Shown here: positions 52,070-59,595 of the stretch, piece by piece | How the letters are laid out: each line of letters starts with the position of its first letter | Position numbering within the stretch: the first letter of the stretch is position 1 | Origin: Vreelandella sp031769195 | Lineage (GTDB): Bacteria > Pseudomonadota > Gammaproteobacteria > Pseudomonadales > Halomonadaceae | Direction: 5' to 3' | NCBI RefSeq assembly: GCF_031769195.1 | Contig: NZ_JAVHNP010000005.1 | Location: 1-64,000 of the forward strand | DNA length: 64,000 bases | Notes under the pieces: generated by a model | Told to the model about the DNA's origin: nothing | The model's input: only the letters and a program-made list of their open reading frames with translations | Database searches by the model: none | Position numbers and translations under genes: made by a program

Positions 52070-53113
52070 ATGATTGAACTTAGCAACGTTAGTAAAACCT
52101 ATGGCAGCGGCGAAAACGCCGTGCATGCTCTTCAAAATGTTAACTTAACGATTCCCAAAGGCACGATACATGGCGTGATTGGCCTGTCCGGTGCGGGCAA
52201 GTCCACGCTCATTCGCTGCGTTAACTTACTGGAACGACCCTCCAGCGGCAGTGTACTGGTGGATGGCCAAGAAATGACGGCACTCAACCGTCGCGAGCTT
52301 AACCAGGCCCGCCATCGTATCGGCATGATTTTTCAGCATTTTAATCTGCTCACCACGCGCACAGTGTTTGATAATATCGCCCTACCCCTCGAGCTTATGG
52401 GTGAAAAGCGCAGCGATATCCAAAACCGCGTTTTGCCGCTGTTAGACATGGTGGGCCTGACGGATAAAGCCAACCAATATCCGGCACAGCTCTCCGGCGG
52501 GCAAAAACAGCGGGTCGCCATTGCCCGTGCACTTGCCAGTAAACCGAATGTCCTGCTTTGCGACGAGGCCACCTCGGCGCTTGACCCGCAAACGACCAGC
52601 TCTATTCTTGAACTACTCAGAGACATTAATCACCAGCTTGGCATCACCATTTTGCTGATTACCCACGAAATGGAAGTAGTGAAGTCCATTTGCCACCGCG
52701 TGAGCCTCATCTCGGATGGCAAACTGGTAGAAGATGCGGAGGTCGGCGACTTCTTCACCGCGCCCAACACGCAGCTGGGCCGCGACTTTTTAAACGACTT
52801 TTTACAATTAAGCCCGCCCAAAGAGCTGTTGGAACGCTTGGAAGCCACCCCTGGCGACCATACCCACCCGGTGGTGCGACTCACATTCTCAGGCGACGCC
52901 GTTTCCACACCGCTGATTTCTCGCTTAGCCCGAGAGTGCAGCGTCGATGTCAGCATTTTGCAGGCCAAAGTCGAGTCTATTCAGGACCGCACATTAGGCC
53001 TGATGATCGCCGAGCTGTTAGGTAGCCATGAACAGACCCAGCAAGCCATGTCCTATTTAGAAGCGCATCAACTACAGGTGGAGGTACTCGGCCATGTCCA
53101 GCGCAATGTTTGA
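52070..53113 (+). CDS. metN: Methionine ABC transporter ATPase MetN
   Basis: A 347-residue ATP-binding subunit of the D/L-methionine importer. Walker A is GLSGAGKST, with Q-loop FQHFNLL, signature LSGGQKQR and Walker B VLLCDEATSALD. A C-terminal NIL (ACT-like) domain, about 265-340, normally binds methionine to inhibit transport. ATG 52070 with AAGG upstream is selected; the frame from 51995 would start inside the terminator. It overlaps metI by 20 bases. Confidence 0.95.
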   Translation: MIELSNVSKTYGSGENAVHALQNVNLTIPKGTIHGVIGLSGAGKSTLIRCVNLLERPSSGSVLVDGQEMTALNRRELNQARHRIGMIFQHFNLLTTRTVFDNIALPLELMGEKRSDIQNRVLPLLDMVGLTDKANQYPAQLSGGQKQRVAIARALASKPNVLLCDEATSALDPQTTSSILELLRDINHQLGITILLITHEMEVVKSICHRVSLISDGKLVEDAEVGDFFTAPNTQLGRDFLNDFLQLSPPKELLERLEATPGDHTHPVVRLTFSGDAVSTPLISRLARECSVDVSILQAKVESIQDRTLGLMIAELLGSHEQTQQAMSYLEAHQLQVEVLGHVQRNV

Positions 53114-53747
53114 CCTTATTTTACAAGCCACGCTGGATACCCTGTATATGGTGGCGGTGTCGGGCGTGATCGCGACCCTGCTCGGCTTACCACTAGGCGT
53201 GATGCTGTACGTCACACGTCCCCGGCAGATATTGGCCATGCCCGCCCTCAACCAAGCGCTGGGCATCATTACCAATATTGGCCGCTCGATCCCCTTCATC
53301 ATTTTAATGGTGGCCATCATCCCCTTTACTCGGATGCTGGTGGGCACCTCTATTGGTATTAACGCCGCGTCTGTACCGCTCACTATCGCCGCCATTCCGT
53401 TTGTTGCTCGCCTTATCGAAGGGGCACTGAATGAGATTTCGCCCGGCCTGATTGAGTCGGCTCAATCCATGGGAGCAACACCGTGGCAAATCATTACGAA
53501 AGTACTGATTCCTGAGGCACGTGGCGGCATTATTACCGGCCTAACCATTACCGTGGTCACGCTGGTCAGCTATTCGGCGATGGCGGGCGCGGTCGGCGGC
53601 GGCGGCCTGGGCGACCTGGGTATTCGCTACGGCTATAACCGCTTTAACCCCACCATTATGCTGATTACCGTGGTGATCTTGGTGGTACTCGTACAAGGGT
53701 TCCAAAGCCTGGGTGACTACTTAGTGCGCAAAAGCGACCGTAAATAG
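53094..53747 (+). CDS. metI: Methionine ABC transporter permease MetI
   Basis: A 217-residue permease with about five membrane helices. The EAA coupling loop is LIESAQSMGATPWQIITKVLIPEA. The SYSAMAGAVGGGGLGDLG segment is typical of MetI. Its ATG lies within the 3' end of metN with GGAGGT 8 bases upstream, so it is translationally coupled to the ATPase. Confidence 0.95.
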   Translation: MSSAMFDLILQATLDTLYMVAVSGVIATLLGLPLGVMLYVTRPRQILAMPALNQALGIITNIGRSIPFIILMVAIIPFTRMLVGTSIGINAASVPLTIAAIPFVARLIEGALNEISPGLIESAQSMGATPWQIITKVLIPEARGGIITGLTITVVTLVSYSAMAGAVGGGGLGDLGIRYGYNRFNPTIMLITVVILVVLVQGFQSLGDYLVRKSDRK

Positions 53748-53786
53748 CCATAGGCATCGCCTTTCATCGGCATAGTCAAATATAAC

Positions 53787-53810
53787 GAAAACGCATTAGA
53801 CTTGCGTTTC
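53787..53810 (+). repeat. Inverted repeat between metI and metQ
   Basis: AAACGCA (53789-53795) and TGCGTTT (53803-53809) form a 7-base stem with a 7-base loop, extended by flanking A/T. No long T-run follows. Such stems between permease and binding-protein genes often stabilise or partly terminate mRNA to adjust stoichiometry; here that is inference. Confidence 0.45.
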
Positions 53811-53860
53811 TTATTACCGCATCATTGCACCATGATTCACAACGACACTGGAGTAACGCC

Positions 53861-54655
53861 ATGCAAAAAGTCATTATCGGCAGCCTGACCGCCCTCGCCC
53901 TGGCCATTAACGTTGCCAACGCAGAAACGCGCACGATCAAAATGGGCACCGTGGCAGGTCCTGAAACCGAAGTCATGGAAGTCGCTGCTCGCATTGCAAA
54001 AGAAGAGTACGACCTGAACGTCGAAATCATCGAGTTCACTGACTACGTAACGCCGAACGCCGCACTGGCCGATGGCAGCCTGGATGCCAACGCCTACCAG
54101 CACGAACCCTACATGCAGGCAATGGTCAATGACCGTGGCTATGATTTCGCCATTGCAGGCTACACGTTCGTCTACCCCATCGGTGCCTACTCAGAAAAGT
54201 ATGACAGCATTGATGAACTGCCGGACGGCGCGCAAATCGCACTGCCCAACGACCCCTCTAACGAAGGTCGTGCGCTGATCCTGATGCACAACGAAGGCTT
54301 GATCACACTGAACGATCCAACCTTCCTGGAAGCGACGCCGATCGACATCGCTGAAAATCCCCGTGGTTTCCGCTTCCGTGAAATCGAAGCAGCTCAGCTC
54401 CCCCGCGTTCTTCCCGATGTGGACATGGCCTTCATCAACAACACGTTTGCCCAACCGGCTGGCCTGAGCCTTGACGATGCGCTGATCAAAGAAGGCCCGG
54501 AATCTCCCTACGTGAACCTAATTGCGGTGCGCGGTGGCGATGAAGAGCGCGAAGAGATTCGCCAACTGGTAGACGCCTACCAGCGTGACGAAGTGATCGA
54601 AAAAGCCGAAGAGCTGTTCAAAGGCGCAGCCGTACCGGGCTGGATCGAAGAGTAA
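53861..54655 (+). CDS. metQ: Methionine-binding protein MetQ (NlpA family)
   Basis: The periplasmic methionine receptor for MetNI; 264 residues. A Sec signal peptide with predicted cleavage after ANA at residue 21 has no lipobox cysteine, whereas E. coli MetQ is a lipoprotein. Conserved family segments are YDLNVEIIEFTDYVTPN, DGSLDANAYQHEPYM, YPIGAYSEKY, LPNDPSNEGRALI and the FINNTFAQPAGL region. ATG 53861 has GGAG upstream; a TTG 12 codons earlier is rejected because it would bury the signal peptide. A strong terminator follows. Confidence 0.94.
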   Translation: MQKVIIGSLTALALAINVANAETRTIKMGTVAGPETEVMEVAARIAKEEYDLNVEIIEFTDYVTPNAALADGSLDANAYQHEPYMQAMVNDRGYDFAIAGYTFVYPIGAYSEKYDSIDELPDGAQIALPNDPSNEGRALILMHNEGLITLNDPTFLEATPIDIAENPRGFRFREIEAAQLPRVLPDVDMAFINNTFAQPAGLSLDDALIKEGPESPYVNLIAVRGGDEEREEIRQLVDAYQRDEVIEKAEELFKGAAVPGWIEE

Positions 54656-54696
54656 CGGTTCCAGAAGTACTGTTATAAGCAATGTTTCAAGTACTA

Positions 54697-54731
54697 TCAG
54701 GCCAGCCGAAAGGTTGGCCTGACGCGTTTTT
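54697..54731 (+). terminator. Rho-independent terminator after metQ
   Basis: An 11-base stem TCAGGCCAGCC / GGTTGGCCTGA with one G-T pair and a GAAA tetraloop, followed by CGCGTTTTT. It lies just before the methionine sulfoxide reductase gene. Confidence 0.88.
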
Positions 54732-54747
54732 AACCTAAGGAGAGGGT

Positions 54748-55218
54748 ATGTCCACCATCAATTACACGCTGCTCAACCGCCAACTTGAAGCCCTGCTGGA
54801 TACCCGCGACTGGCTCACCAATAGCGCCCAAACCTGCGCGTTTATTCAGCAGGAGCTGGGTGAGCTGAACTGGGTGGGTTTTTATCTTCAGCGTGAAGCT
54901 CAGGTACTTTGCCTTGGCCCTTTCCAAGGCAAGCCTGCCTGCCACCCCATCCCGTTTAGCAAAGGGGTATGTGGCGCAGCAGCGCGCGAGCAGGCCACCC
55001 AAAGAGTCGATGATGTGCACGCCGTTGCTGATCACATCGCCTGCGATGCAAACTCAAACTCTGAACTGGTGGTGCCCATCGTGACCGATGGTTTTGTCTG
55101 GGGCGTGCTGGATATCGACAGCCCGCAACATGCGCGCTTTAGCCAAGAAGACCAAGCGGGTATAGAGGCACTTGTTGCTACGTTCATGCGCCAGACAGAC
55201 CTCCCCCGGTTTATCTAA
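54748..55218 (+). CDS. msrC: Free methionine-(R)-sulfoxide reductase (GAF domain)
   Basis: A 156-residue single-GAF-domain enzyme reducing free methionine-R-sulfoxide with thioredoxin. Family segments are LNWVGFYL, GKPACHPIPFSKGVCGAAA and HIACDANSNSELVVPI, which supply the reactive cysteines, and GVLDIDSP near the end. It has a strong AAGGAGAGGG ribosome site. Placement right after metNIQ suggests uptake and repair of methionine are linked, though the metQ terminator lies between. Confidence 0.92.
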   Translation: MSTINYTLLNRQLEALLDTRDWLTNSAQTCAFIQQELGELNWVGFYLQREAQVLCLGPFQGKPACHPIPFSKGVCGAAAREQATQRVDDVHAVADHIACDANSNSELVVPIVTDGFVWGVLDIDSPQHARFSQEDQAGIEALVATFMRQTDLPRFI

Positions 55219-55247
55219 CGACTGCGTTGAGCACACCGAACCGATAC

Positions 55248-55279
55248 AAAAAAGCCCCGCTCAATGAGCGGGGCTTTTG
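55248..55279. terminator. Bidirectional terminator between msrC and tRNA-Val genes
   Basis: The perfect 13-base stem AAAAGCCCCGCTC / GAGCGGGGCTTTT (55250-55262, 55266-55278) has A-runs and T-runs on both sides. It serves msrC on the plus strand and the tRNA pair on the minus strand. Confidence 0.9.
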
Positions 55280-55284
55280 AAATT

Positions 55285-55361
55285 TGGTAGGACCAGGCGG
55301 ATTTGAACCGCCGACCTCCACGATGTCAACGTGGCGCTCTAACCAACTGAGCTATGGTCCT
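55285..55361 (-). tRNA. tRNA-Val (anticodon GAC), copy 1
   Basis: A 77-base cloverleaf with encoded CCA. Acceptor arms are AGGACCA and TGGTCCT, D-arm AGCTCAGTTGG, anticodon stem CCACG/CGTGG with loop TTGACAT (anticodon GAC, reading GUC/GUU), and T-loop GGTTCAAATCC. It is identical to copy 2, 24 bases upstream on the same strand, and probably co-transcribed. Confidence 0.95.
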
Positions 55362-55385
55362 AAAAAAGCTGTTGCACACATAAGA

Positions 55386-55462
55386 TGGTAGGACCAGGCG
55401 GATTTGAACCGCCGACCTCCACGATGTCAACGTGGCGCTCTAACCAACTGAGCTATGGTCCT
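55386..55462 (-). tRNA. tRNA-Val (anticodon GAC), copy 2
   Basis: Sequence-identical to the copy at 55285-55361, with the anticodon loop TTGACAT (GAC) and encoded CCA. It is promoter-proximal: the predicted promoter is 19 bases upstream of its 5' end. Confidence 0.95.
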
Positions 55463-55480
55463 GCTGTGCAACGGATGCGT

Positions 55481-55508
55481 ATTCTACGGCTTCATAGCTG
55501 AATTGCAA
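55481..55508 (-). promoter_or_regulatory. tRNA-Val promoter
   Basis: Minus strand: -35 TTGCAA (55503-55508), 16-base spacer and -10 TAGAAT (55481-55486) continuing as ACGC. The -10 and following bases, and the spacer length, equal those of the rRNA promoter at 234-261, which fits shared stable-RNA control. Confidence 0.65.
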
Positions 55509-55644
55509 GTAGTTTTTATCCCTCAACTCTTAACCCAAAAGCCCTTTATCCACTGAGTAATGAATAATATCGACACTTATCAAAACGAACAGCTAAGCTG
55601 GACATAGATTAATAATGATCGCCCATTAAATAAGGAGGTATGTT

Positions 55645-56715
55645 TTGCTAGGGCCTTTGCTAGGATGCATCGCCGGTTTACTGCTGCTATCCACACTCAT
55701 TGCTCGCATTAAACTGCGCTGGTGGTGGATACGTAGCTTTGAATTCCCCCGTGTACAAATAGCCGCTCTCGCTGGCCTGTGCGCTCTTATTAGCGCCGTG
55801 CTGCTGGAATCCGGCCAGTGGCGTACCGTAGCCGTCGCCCTTTCGCTACTGACCCTGTTGCTCCAACTCCGCTACATCCTTCCATGGACGCAGATTTGGC
55901 CTGTGCAAGTTAAATCGTCAAGCGACGCCCCGAACGATCAAAAAATTACATTGCTGATTGCCAATGTTCTGACCCCCAATCGCAAAGCTGACAAACTGCT
56001 CAGTATGATCAAGCAACACCAGCCCGATATTGTCATCACGCTAGAGTCCGATCAGTGGTGGCAAGAGCAGCTTGATCAAGCACTCGAGGATCAGTGGCCT
56101 AATAGTGTCAAAATCCCGCTCGACAACCTCTACGGGATGCACATGTACTCCCAGCTCCCCCTAAGCGAGACCGAAGTAAAGTGGCTCATTCAGGATGACA
56201 TTCCATCGATACATACCTATGTCACCCTTGAGAACGGCGACCGTGTCCGCCTTTATGCGCTGCACCCACGCCCGCCAGCACCTAGCGAAAGTGAAAAATC
56301 GCTGTGGCGAGATGCCGAACTTCTGCTGGTCGGCCAAGAGATCCATCAGCATCCTTCTGCCACGCTGGTCGCCGGCGACCTCAACGATGTAGCGTGGTCG
56401 CGCACTACTCGACGGTTCTGCCGTATTAGCGGCATGCTCGATCCCCGCCGAGGCCGTGGCATGTTTAGCACGTTTCACGCTAGCTACCCAGTATTGCGCT
56501 GGCCGCTGGATCACGTGTTTGTCAGTGAACACTTTACGCTGGACAGCATGCAGCGCTTAGACGCCTTTGGCTCTGACCACTTCCCTATTCTCGCCACGCT
56601 CAGCTACCGCCCATCACGCCAAAATGAGCATGAAACGCCGGAAGCGAGCCAGGAAGAGCGCCAGGAAGCCAGCGAGACCATTGAACAGGGAAAAACGGAA
56701 AAGCAGCAAACTTAA
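55645..56715 (+). CDS. Endonuclease/exonuclease/phosphatase family protein, membrane-anchored
   Basis: 356 residues. About three N-terminal hydrophobic segments (roughly 1-20, 37-55, 60-80) precede an EEP catalytic domain: LIANVLTPN, ITLESD, LYALHPRPP, VAGDLNDVAWS, PLDHVFVS and the final FGSDHFPILA. The tail after about 320 is Glu/Gln-rich and disordered. The substrate (nucleic acid, phospholipid or phosphoester) cannot be assigned. The start is TTG at 55645, supported by a perfect AAGGAGG 7 bases upstream; the nearby ATG at 55639 is out of frame. Confidence 0.85.
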   Translation: MLGPLLGCIAGLLLLSTLIARIKLRWWWIRSFEFPRVQIAALAGLCALISAVLLESGQWRTVAVALSLLTLLLQLRYILPWTQIWPVQVKSSSDAPNDQKITLLIANVLTPNRKADKLLSMIKQHQPDIVITLESDQWWQEQLDQALEDQWPNSVKIPLDNLYGMHMYSQLPLSETEVKWLIQDDIPSIHTYVTLENGDRVRLYALHPRPPAPSESEKSLWRDAELLLVGQEIHQHPSATLVAGDLNDVAWSRTTRRFCRISGMLDPRRGRGMFSTFHASYPVLRWPLDHVFVSEHFTLDSMQRLDAFGSDHFPILATLSYRPSRQNEHETPEASQEERQEASETIEQGKTEKQQT

Positions 56716-56755
56716 CGGCTTTGCCCCGCTCCCGGGGCTGCCCTCGGCCAATAAG

Positions 56756-58132
56756 TTACTCGGGAACGCCCCCTTGGGTTAACACAGCGGGGTCCAGCAA
56801 CCGCTCCAAGGTAGCGCGATCCAGGTCCGTTTCCTCCTCAGCCACATCAATAATCGGCCGCCCTGCTTGGTAAGCCTTTTTAGCAATCGCAGCGGCGGCG
56901 TTATAACCAATGACGCTGTTCAATGCCGTGACCAAAATCGGATTACGCGCCAGCGGGCCCTGTAGGTTATCTTCTCGCACCTTGAAGGTGGCAATGGCAC
57001 GCTCTGCTAGAAGCGTGGCTGTCTGGCTCATCAGCGTAATCGAGGTGAGTAGATTGGAGGCTACCAGCGGCAGCATAACGTTAAGCTGAAAGTTACCGCT
57101 CTGACCCGCCACCGTGATGGCCGTATCTAACCCCATAACCTGTGCCGCCGCCTGCGCCGCCGACTCAGGAATCACCGGGTTGACCTTACCCGGCATAATA
57201 GAACTGCCCGGCTGAAGCGCCTCAAGCTCGATTTCACCCAGACCCGCCAGCGGCCCCGAGTTCATCCAACGCAGGTCGTTGGCGATCTTCATCACCACGC
57301 AGGCGAAGCCTTTCAACTGACCGGATAACTCTACCGCAGCGTCTTGGGACGCTAAGCTGGCAAAAAAGCTATCGTTAGGCACAAAAGGGAGACCCGTTTG
57401 CTGACTAAGCTCCTTCGCCATCAAATCAGCAAAGCCCTTTGGCGCGTTAATGCCCGTTCCCACTGCCGTACCGCCTTGCGCAAGGCGACATAGCCGCGTC
57501 ATTGCACTGTCAAAGCGCTCAATCGCTTGCCCTACTTGGCTCGACCACGCCCCTAGCTCTTGATCCATCCGTAAGGGCATAGCGTCCATCAAATGGGTAC
57601 GCCCGGTTTTAACGACATGGCTTAGTTCGTCAGCACGGCGATCAATGGTCGCTTGTAGTGCCACTAATGCCGGCCTAAGCGACTCCTTCACAGCGATGGC
57701 AGCGGAAAGATGAATCGCGGTGGGGATGACGTCGTTACTGGATTGCCCCATATTCACATGGTCGTTCGGCGTCACCTCAACGCCTTCCCGGCTAGCTAAC
57801 GTTGCAAGCACTTCATTCACGTTCATATTGGTCGACGTGCCCGAGCCCGTCTGGAAAACATCAATCGGAAAGTGCTCATCATGCTGGCCATCAATCACCG
57901 CCTGCGCGGCTTTTTCGATCGCCTGCGCGCGCTCAGCATCTAATAGACCCAACTGGCGATTGCTACGGGCAGCCGCTAGCTTAATGCGTGCTACGGCATG
58001 CACAAATGCCGGCGGCAAAGGCGTGCCCGAGACAGGAAAATTGTTAATGGCACGCTGGGTTTGGGCACCGTAAAGCGCCGTGGCCGGCACCTCTAACTCG
58101 CCCATGCTATCTCGCTCAATGCGCGTTTCCAT
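56756..58132 (-). CDS. fumC: Fumarate hydratase, class II
   Basis: The oxygen-stable fumarase of the TCA cycle, fumarate to L-malate; 458 residues. The superfamily signature GSSIMPGKVNP is present, along with TGSGTSTNMNVNEV, the MGQSSNDVIPT block and GRTHLMDAMP (active-site His region). ATG 58132 is chosen because AGGAG lies 6 bases upstream; the frame from 58159 is 9 codons longer. It is divergent from the phasin gene across about 300 bases. No iron-sulfur fumarase is in the window. Confidence 0.95.
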   Translation of the reverse strand: METRIERDSMGELEVPATALYGAQTQRAINNFPVSGTPLPPAFVHAVARIKLAAARSNRQLGLLDAERAQAIEKAAQAVIDGQHDEHFPIDVFQTGSGTSTNMNVNEVLATLASREGVEVTPNDHVNMGQSSNDVIPTAIHLSAAIAVKESLRPALVALQATIDRRADELSHVVKTGRTHLMDAMPLRMDQELGAWSSQVGQAIERFDSAMTRLCRLAQGGTAVGTGINAPKGFADLMAKELSQQTGLPFVPNDSFFASLASQDAAVELSGQLKGFACVVMKIANDLRWMNSGPLAGLGEIELEALQPGSSIMPGKVNPVIPESAAQAAAQVMGLDTAITVAGQSGNFQLNVMLPLVASNLLTSITLMSQTATLLAERAIATFKVREDNLQGPLARNPILVTALNSVIGYNAAAAIAKKAYQAGRPIIDVAEEETDLDRATLERLLDPAVLTQGGVPE

Positions 58133-58434
58133 ACTGCACTCCTGTTGAGTCGGTGGCATTGATACTTACACCACCTCATTGATAACGATTCTCTCTACTT
58201 TTCAGCCTAGACGCCTGGATAGATTAGGTAAACCTACTGAGCAGCCAAGGGTGGCAAGCAAGGTTTATATTGCTCAAATTGTTGCACTGCACAAAACGAG
58301 TTGCTATGCTGCAATGCAAGATATCCCAGATCAGTAACGGTGCATTCCTTAACTCGCCGTCGCTGATTAATGAATCGTCTTGGGCTCAAGCTTAGCAGCC
58401 CACAGACCTTAGCAATGGCACAGGAGTGTTGACT
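58133..58434. other. Divergent regulatory region between fumC and the phasin gene
   Basis: There are 302 bases with no credible gene. The phasin promoter (58282-58310) lies here in a cluster of TGC repeats. The fumC promoter was not resolved. Confidence 0.5.
58282..58310 (+). promoter_or_regulatory. Phasin promoter with TGC-rich repeats
   Basis: A -35 TTGCAC (58282-58287), 17-base spacer and -10 TATGCT (58305-58310). The segment 58281-58318 contains repeated TGC/GCA triplets (TTGCACTGCAC and TGCTGCAATGCA), resembling TGC-rich sites bound by the PHA regulator PhaR upstream of phasin genes in other bacteria. Confidence 0.5.
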
Positions 58435-58809
58435 ATGCGTACTTTTAACACCAATGAAATGACTCAGCAGTTTGACAACATGTTTATGGCTCCGGCACGC
58501 GCCTACATGAGCCTGAGCATTGATTACTCTGAAAAACTGCTGAACGCTCAGCTAGACGCCAATAAAGCCTACGTTGATACCGGTATTGCGCAAATGCGTC
58601 AGTTGATGAGCGTTAAAGACGCTGACGGCCTGCGTAGCTACATGGAAGGCCAGCAGAAAGTAGCGAAAGAACTGGCTGAACGTGTTAAAGGCGATGCCGA
58701 CAAAGTCGTATCGCTGCAGCAGGACTTTATGCAAAAGAGCCAGAAGCTGACCGAAGAGAATGTTAAGCAGGCTCAAGCGGCGGCTAGCAAAATGAGCAAA
58801 ACTGCCTAA
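58435..58809 (+). CDS. Phasin family protein (polyhydroxyalkanoate granule associated)
   Basis: A 124-residue, almost wholly helical amphipathic protein (AYMSLSIDYSEKLLNAQLDANKAYVDTGIAQMRQL) with an Ala/Lys-rich end. This matches phasin-2-type proteins that coat PHA granules and set their size. ATG 58435 is chosen (AGGAG about 8 bases upstream) rather than GTG/TTG codons 2-3 triplets earlier. No PHA synthase is in the window. A bidirectional terminator follows. Confidence 0.88.
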   Translation: MRTFNTNEMTQQFDNMFMAPARAYMSLSIDYSEKLLNAQLDANKAYVDTGIAQMRQLMSVKDADGLRSYMEGQQKVAKELAERVKGDADKVVSLQQDFMQKSQKLTEENVKQAQAAASKMSKTA

Positions 58810-58856
58810 GACGTTGCAATGACCGCGAAGGCGGTCAATGTACATTAATGCGGTCT

Positions 58857-58893
58857 TAAACGCCCTTGCCAGCTCTCTGGCAGGGGCGTTTTA
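58857..58893. terminator. Bidirectional terminator between phasin and hda genes
   Basis: AACGCCC-TTGCCAG pairs with CTGGCA-GGGGCGTT (58859-58872, 58877-58890) around loop CTCT, with T-run on the plus side and TTTAAG on the minus side. It ends at the hda stop codon. A separate 6-7-base hairpin (TGACCGC / GCGGTCA, near 58820-58837) precedes it. Confidence 0.85.
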
Positions 58894-59595
58894 CCAATTG
58901 AGGGCGGACTTTACGAAAGGGATCGTCAGTTTGCGCTTGGCAGAGAGCGATGCTTGATCCAACGTCTCTAGGGCACGGCAGAGCTCACCCAACTCTCTGG
59001 GGCCGCGATGCATAATGTAGCGTCCCACATCATCCGGCAGTTGCATTCCTCGCACGTTAGCGCGCAGCTTCAAAGCAGCCAAACGATCATTATCATCCAT
59101 GGGATGCAGATGAAACGTCACCCCCCAGGCAAGACGAGACGCTAAATCCGGCAATACAACGTCCAAATGACGCGGCGGCTTGTTAGCCGCAATCAGCAGC
59201 GCTTTGCCCGCATCCCTTAGACGATTAAACGCGTGAAACAGCGCTTCTTCCCAACGCTTGCGACCGATGACGTACTCCAAGTCATCAATTGCCACTAGAT
59301 CCAGTCGCTCAATATCTTCTAACATCAGCGGGGGAAAATGGCCTAGGTCGGCCAACGGCAGATAGAGCGCCCGCTTATCTTGATCTGACGCCGCATGGCA
59401 GGCAGCTTGCAAAAGATGGCTGCGCCCGCTGCCCGGCGCACCCCAGAGATAAAGAAACGGCTCTGAGTCAGGCGCCAGTTGGTGGCTTAAGTGATCTACC
59501 AATGAGGCATTGGCACTGGATGCGTAATAGTTATTAAACGTAGCATCGTCGCGCAACCCTACCCCAAGCGGTAGCTGTGCCGGTACTCGGCTCAT
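58891..59595 (-). CDS. hda: DnaA regulatory inactivator Hda
   Basis: A DnaA-related AAA+ protein that, bound to the DNA-loaded beta clamp, stimulates DnaA-ATP hydrolysis and prevents over-initiation. It is 234 residues. The clamp-binding motif QLPLGV lies at 7-12, the Walker A-like GAPGSGRS at 52-59 (Arg in place of Lys, as in E. coli Hda), and Walker B VAIDDLE near 100. SRLAWGVTF and the sensor II region RGPRELGELCRAL follow. Its ATG overlaps the stop of the upstream permease gene as ATGA. Confidence 0.93.
   Translation of the reverse strand: MSRVPAQLPLGVGLRDDATFNNYYASSANASLVDHLSHQLAPDSEPFLYLWGAPGSGRSHLLQAACHAASDQDKRALYLPLADLGHFPPLMLEDIERLDLVAIDDLEYVIGRKRWEEALFHAFNRLRDAGKALLIAANKPPRHLDVVLPDLASRLAWGVTFHLHPMDDNDRLAALKLRANVRGMQLPDDVGRYIMHRGPRELGELCRALETLDQASLSAKRKLTIPFVKSALNW

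Noticed and set aside
53748..53860. MetJ operator before metQ
   Set aside because: No tandem AGACGTCT-like repeats; only a generic 7-base stem is present.
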